Positions 60,592 through 64,000 of a DNA stretch of 64,000 nucleotides are shown here, one piece after another. The stretch is taken from assembly GCF_005250615.1 (NCBI RefSeq), contig NZ_SULM01000001.1:124001-188000 (forward strand), written 5' to 3'. The translations under genes were made by a program, and so were the position numbers. Under the pieces are notes generated by a model, which searched no databases, was not told the DNA's origin, and was given only the letters and a program-made list of their open reading frames with translations. The stretch is from Pseudomonas rhizoryzae. GTDB lineage: Bacteria > Pseudomonadota > Gammaproteobacteria > Pseudomonadales > Pseudomonadaceae. The number at the start of each line of letters is the position of its first letter. Position 1 is the stretch's first letter.

Positions 60592-62180
60592 CGCCACAGG
60601 CAATGCCACAGCCAGCGCAAGGAGCCGCGACGATAGGGGTTGCCCGTCACCCGGCGCTGGCTGTTGAGCACCATCAGCACCGGCAGATTCAGATGCTGCT
60701 GAATCTGGTTGGGATGCTTGAAACGATGGTCGAAGAATTCACGGATGTACCCCAGGGCAATCGCCAGCAGCAACCCGGTCAGCAGACCCAGCAGCACGAC
60801 CTGCAATGGGCGCGGGAAGGCTGCCTGGGTGGGTTCTTGCGGATTGCTGAGAATGCGCGCATTGGAGGGCAGATTCTCGATAAGGTTGAGATCGCGGCTT
60901 TCCTCGTAGCGCTGCGTGTAGGTGAAGAAGGCCTTGTGCAGGGCATCGATTTCGGTATCCAACTGCCGCAGACGCCCCTCGATGTCCTGCAACTGGCGTA
61001 CCCGGGTCTTGTATTCGTCGATGCGCGCCGTTTTCTGGTCGATCACCGCTTGCAGCGTCTGCTGATTGGCTTGGCGTTCGCGAATGCGGTTCGCCACGAT
61101 CTTGAGGAATTCCTGATGAGTGCGGTCGATCTGGGCGCGCTGTTGTTGCATGGGCACGCTATCGGGCTGAAAGACATAGGCGGCATTGCCGTAGCGACTG
61201 ATCTGCTGGATCAACTGATCGCCCAGCTGCTTGATCTCGCTGTCTTCGTAGGCGACGCCATTGACCGTATTGGTGAAACTGAAGGGAAAGGCATAGTCGC
61301 TGGGGCGACGCTTCTTGGCTTCGAGCAGATTCTTTTCCAGGTATTCCAGCCAGTGCTGGCCTTCCAGGTAACGGTCACGATAAGTGTTGAGCGACGACTC
61401 CTCGGTGCTGATCGCATTCAGGCGGAAGGTGGTATCCTGATTGGGATCGACGGAGTTGACGCTCTGCAACAACTGGATGCGCTGGTTCTCCAGGGCGTCC
61501 AGCCGCTCGCCGTACTGGGCTTTCTTCTTTTCATAGAAGGCCTCCGGCAGGTCGTTCGACTGCAGGGCGCGGCGCCGCTCCAGGTAGTTATGCAGCAGGC
61601 GATCGACGAACAGCGTGCCTTGGGCGGGATCGCGCGACTTGAGGTCCACCGAGATGACGTTCGAACCCGGCAGGGTGGCGATCTTCAGATTCTTGATGGC
61701 ATCAGCGGTGTATTCGTCCAGCAAGGTTTCCTTGGGCGGCGCAGGCTCTCCGCCGAGCAGACGGTGCAGCGGATCGATCACGATCGAGCGCAGGGGGGCG
61801 ATCACCAGGGTCTTGAGCGGTAATACGAACAGGCGTTGCACCAAGGTCGGACGCAGTTGGTAGTGCCCCTCGGCGACGAGCTGCGCCAAGGTGCTGCGAA
61901 TCAACGTGGGCGAGCGCAGGATGTCGCTCTCGGTTTCCATGTCGGCCAGGGTCAGCGGCAGATACTTATCCGCATCCGGGGTGAGAACGCCATTGGGATC
62001 GCTCTGGGAAAGCTTCTTCGACTGTACGATGACCTGGCCGGAAATGTCGTAATGCTTGGGCAGCAGCAGCGCCAGGGCCAGGGTCATCAGGGTGAAGACC
62101 AGGAATACCCGCTTGATCAGGCGACTGTTGGCGAAGAACACCCGCAGGAATTCGTGGAGATAATTTTCCATCTTGTTCAT
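60588..62180 (-). CDS. GumC/Wzz-type chain-length determinant without kinase domain
   Basis: 530 residues from ATG 62180 (MNKMENYLHEFLRVFFANSR), with GCAGGT upstream. TM1 is at about 23-45. A long periplasmic region has a Wzz N-terminal domain and coiled coils (about 185-435). TM2 is near 465-485, and a short basic cytoplasmic tail follows. It controls polymer length and bridges polymerase and export. The autokinase domain is absent here and is supplied by the separate CpsD-like gene upstream, as in Gram-positive and exosortase-type loci. Confidence 0.85.
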   Translation of the reverse strand: MNKMENYLHEFLRVFFANSRLIKRVFLVFTLMTLALALLLPKHYDISGQVIVQSKKLSQSDPNGVLTPDADKYLPLTLADMETESDILRSPTLIRSTLAQLVAEGHYQLRPTLVQRLFVLPLKTLVIAPLRSIVIDPLHRLLGGEPAPPKETLLDEYTADAIKNLKIATLPGSNVISVDLKSRDPAQGTLFVDRLLHNYLERRRALQSNDLPEAFYEKKKAQYGERLDALENQRIQLLQSVNSVDPNQDTTFRLNAISTEESSLNTYRDRYLEGQHWLEYLEKNLLEAKKRRPSDYAFPFSFTNTVNGVAYEDSEIKQLGDQLIQQISRYGNAAYVFQPDSVPMQQQRAQIDRTHQEFLKIVANRIRERQANQQTLQAVIDQKTARIDEYKTRVRQLQDIEGRLRQLDTEIDALHKAFFTYTQRYEESRDLNLIENLPSNARILSNPQEPTQAAFPRPLQVVLLGLLTGLLLAIALGYIREFFDHRFKHPNQIQQHLNLPVLMVLNSQRRVTGNPYRRGSLRWLWHCLWR

Positions 62181-62190
62181 CGTGGACCTG

Positions 62191-63255
62191 CTAGGGCGCC
62201 GTGGTGGTAGTGGTGGTAGTCGTCGTGCCACCCTGTTCGCGGTAGACGGTGTCGCCCTTGTTGTCCAGACGATAGGAGAGGCCTACGCCAACCCCCTGGA
62301 ACAGCAGTACGTCCGCGAGTTGCTTGCTGAACTGGCCGGCGCGGCTCAGGCGGGTCTTGGGAATGTAGAGCAGGTCATCCGGGCGCAGATAGGCGAAGGC
62401 GGCGGCCTTGCCGTCGAGCAGTTTGGCCAGGTTGTAGACTCGTGCCACCACATGGTCGCCCTGGCGTTGCATGATCACGGCCGAGTCCAGCTTGGCGCCG
62501 CTGGTGGCGCCACGGGCCAGCGTGAGCGCCTCCAGCACCGAGATGGGGCGGCGAATCGGATAGGCGCCCGGTTGCGCCACTTCGCCGAGGATGTAGACCT
62601 CGTTGGGGGCCGTGCTCTTGAGCAGCACGTCCACCTTCATATGGCCGGTCTGGTTGGCGTAGCGGCGGTCCAGTTCGGCTTCCAGCTCGCTGATCGTCAT
62701 GCCGCGTACCGAGAGGTTGCCCAGCAGCGGGAAGCTGGCCGTGCCATCGTCGCCAACCAGGATCTCGCGACTCTGGCCATAGCCGGGGTGATTCAGCGTC
62801 AGCCTCAGGTTTTCTTCCTTGGACATCAGCTGGGGAACCGACAGCGTGATGTCAGGGTGCCTGAGCACGCGTAGATAGCTGCGAGTGAGCTGCGCCCGGG
62901 CCTCGTCCACCGTCAGGCCGCCGATCTTCACGCCATTCACGTAGGGCAACTGGACGACACCATCGGGCATCACCAGGCGCGTACCGTTGAGCTCGGGGAA
63001 ATTGGCGAACAGCAACTCGACCTTGTCCATCGGCTGGATGCGATAGGCCGTGTCGCTGCTGAGACTCATGTGGAAGATGACATCGAGGACGTCCTGCGGG
63101 CGCAGGGCCTGCTGCACCGGCATCACGGTGGTGAGCTGATTCTTGTCGGACGGCGCGGTGAGAATGTCCACCGGCAGGTTCTGGGCATCGGGAACGTTGG
63201 CGCAGCCGAACAGCAACTGGGTCAGGAGCGCTAAGGCGGTAAGGCGGATTTTCAT
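62191..63255 (-). CDS. Wza/GumB-type polysaccharide export lipoprotein
   Basis: 354 residues from ATG 63255. The lipoprotein signal ends in LLFGCANVP, with the lipobox cysteine near residue 18. The Poly_export domain (YRIQPMDKVELLFANFPELN, then LPYVNGVKIGGLTVDEARAQ) is followed by SLBB domains (EVYILGEVAQPGAYPIRRPI). It should form the outer-membrane export channel. The C-terminus ends in nine consecutive threonines, encoded by an imperfect trinucleotide repeat, which is unusual for the family. Confidence 0.87.
   Translation of the reverse strand: MKIRLTALALLTQLLFGCANVPDAQNLPVDILTAPSDKNQLTTVMPVQQALRPQDVLDVIFHMSLSSDTAYRIQPMDKVELLFANFPELNGTRLVMPDGVVQLPYVNGVKIGGLTVDEARAQLTRSYLRVLRHPDITLSVPQLMSKEENLRLTLNHPGYGQSREILVGDDGTASFPLLGNLSVRGMTISELEAELDRRYANQTGHMKVDVLLKSTAPNEVYILGEVAQPGAYPIRRPISVLEALTLARGATSGAKLDSAVIMQRQGDHVVARVYNLAKLLDGKAAAFAYLRPDDLLYIPKTRLSRAGQFSKQLADVLLFQGVGVGLSYRLDNKGDTVYREQGGTTTTTTTTTAP
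62198..62227 (-). repeat. Trinucleotide repeat encoding the threonine tail of the export lipoprotein
   Basis: A run of ACY codons (on the plus strand GTG, GTA and GTC units) giving nine threonines just before the stop codon. It is an imperfect microsatellite, so slippage would change tail length but not the frame. Confidence 0.6.
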
Positions 63256-63272
63256 GACGGGGACCGCATCGG

Positions 63273-63902
63273 CTACAGGTGGTCGTAGATCCACTTGGGC
63301 ATGTAGTACTTACGCTCGTTGAAGACGCAGCCGATCACCTTGGCCGCGGCTTGGGTGAGCCGTTGAACGGCGGCCTGGGCGACTTCCCAACGGGTGTCCT
63401 CGGCCTTGATCACCAGGATCACGCCGTCGACCAGGGCGCTGATGGCCAGGGTGTCGGCCGGTGAATAGATGGCGGCAGCGTCGATCACCACGAAGCGATA
63501 GCGCAGGCGCAATTCATCCAGCAGGTCCTCCAAGACTTCCGGCGGCAGGCGATCGTTGTAGCGTTTCACGTGACCGCTACCCAGGACGTCGAAGGTCCAC
63601 TCGGGCTGGGTGTGGATGCAGTCGTCCAGCGTCGGCGGCGGGGTTTCCAGCAGCAGATCGAGAAAGCCGGGATGATTGGTCAGATTCAGCTGTTGGCTCA
63701 GGGCGGTCGCCGAGAAGCTGGCATCCACCAGCAGGACCCGGCCGCGGCTGGAGCGAGCCAGTTCATTGGCCAGCGCCAAGGCACTGGTGGTGACGCCACT
63801 GCCGGCATTCGCCGCCGTGAGCAGAACCACGCGTTGCTCCTTGTCCATCACGGTACTGGCCAGGTTGACCTCGCTAGGCGAGACGGGTGGCGATAACGGC
63901 AT
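63273..63902 (-). CDS. CpsD/CapB-like ATPase with altered Walker A
   Basis: A 209-residue P-loop protein of the bacterial tyrosine kinase/ParA group. The Walker A region (about 30-40) reads AANAGSGVTTS, with valine where the catalytic lysine is expected. Walker A' is VLLVDASFS and Walker B is FVVIDAAAIYSP. The C-terminus has three tyrosines (KYYMPKWIYDHL). It should pair with the GumC-like protein to control polymer synthesis. The missing lysine makes kinase activity doubtful, although some relatives share this change. It lies 17 bp before the Wza-like gene. Confidence 0.8.
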   Translation of the reverse strand: MPLSPPVSPSEVNLASTVMDKEQRVVLLTAANAGSGVTTSALALANELARSSRGRVLLVDASFSATALSQQLNLTNHPGFLDLLLETPPPTLDDCIHTQPEWTFDVLGSGHVKRYNDRLPPEVLEDLLDELRLRYRFVVIDAAAIYSPADTLAISALVDGVILVIKAEDTRWEVAQAAVQRLTQAAAKVIGCVFNERKYYMPKWIYDHL

Positions 63903-63903
63903 G

Positions 63904-64000
63904 TCAACTGGCTCCTTGGCCGTCGAGAACTTTCAGCGGTGTCTTGCACAGGATGCGCAGATCGAACCAGGGGCTCTGCCGCTCGATGTACAGCATGTCC
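63904..64000 (-). CDS. Undecaprenyl-phosphate sugar transferase, C-terminal fragment
   Basis: Only the last 31 codons are in the window: DMLYIERQSPWFDLRILCKT followed by PLKVLDGQGAS and a stop. This matches the conserved C-terminal end of WbaP/WcaJ-type initiating transferases, which attach the first sugar phosphate to undecaprenyl phosphate. The stop is one base before the CpsD-like start. It is the first visible gene of the polysaccharide operon; upstream genes and the promoter lie beyond the right edge. Confidence 0.8.
   Translation of the reverse strand, partial: DMLYIERQSPWFDLRILCKTPLKVLDGQGAS

Overview
The window looks like chromosomal DNA of a Pseudomonas-type gammaproteobacterium. 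It is G+C-rich and densely packed. Its gene neighbourhoods are typical of Pseudomonas: a wsp surface-sensing operon; fadH, nadK, a phosphoesterase and a rhomboid protease in a row; an aot-type amino-acid ABC operon carrying a desuccinylase-like gene; a fused CheR-TPR protein; a LamB porin; and EgtB/EgtD. P. oryzihabitans or a relative is possible but cannot be fixed from sequence alone. I saw no rRNA, tRNA, transposase, prophage or CRISPR array.

Layout. 1-5489 (minus): wspA-B-C-D-E, with wspE running off the left edge. 5698-8640: a KGG-repeat stress protein, an A+T-richer gap, an HTH-cupin regulator with a GNAT gene, a small inverted-repeat element (MITE-A1) and cysE. 8622-14010 (minus): NUDIX hydrolase, MscS-type channel, AraC regulator and a nitrilase-like protein. 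14207-22541 (plus): fadH, a coiled-coil protein, a PLP enzyme, (DUF1853 on minus), nadK, a metallophosphoesterase and a rhomboid. 22542-24700 (minus): a small membrane protein and a pyruvate-oxidase-like enzyme, with MITE-A2 just upstream. 24956-27233: prmB and a DEAD-box helicase. 27291-32809 (minus): a GAF/GGDEF/EAL protein, egtD, egtB and lamB. 33012-38356: a 2-hydroxyacid dehydrogenase and the giant helicase Lhr. MITE-B (38356-38516) sits exactly between the stop codons of lhr and a convergent TorF-like porin. 39700-44183: a 42-codon gene, a terminator and the aot-like operon. 44535-49259: GNAT, small membrane protein, FUSC transporter, ATP-dependent DNA ligase and MBL-fold exonuclease.

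49322-64000 (minus) is one long, almost completely translationally coupled exopolysaccharide operon. In order of transcription it holds: the end of an initiating sugar transferase, a CpsD-like ATPase, a Wza-like export lipoprotein, a GumC/Wzz-like chain-length protein, GT4, Wzy, two GT2, a polysaccharide deacetylase, a Wzx flippase, a secreted glycosidase-like protein, two acyltransferase-like proteins and a YdjC deacetylase. It is a complete Wzx/Wzy pathway except for what lies beyond the right edge. Its gene set does not match Psl, alginate, Pel or colanic acid.

The most unusual signals are two families of short non-coding inverted-repeat elements sitting in CTAG or CTTAG. In two of three cases the target is the CTAG of a TAG stop codon, and the element ends rebuild the stop. 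MITE-B does this for two convergent genes at once. The two MITE-A copies carry covarying terminal repeats and point the same way into the gene that follows. Other points of interest are the uncharacterised polysaccharide locus and its glycosidase-like protein, a GNAT gene that seems to lack its acetyl-CoA-binding segment, and a repair cluster (exonuclease and ligase) separated from its helicase partner.
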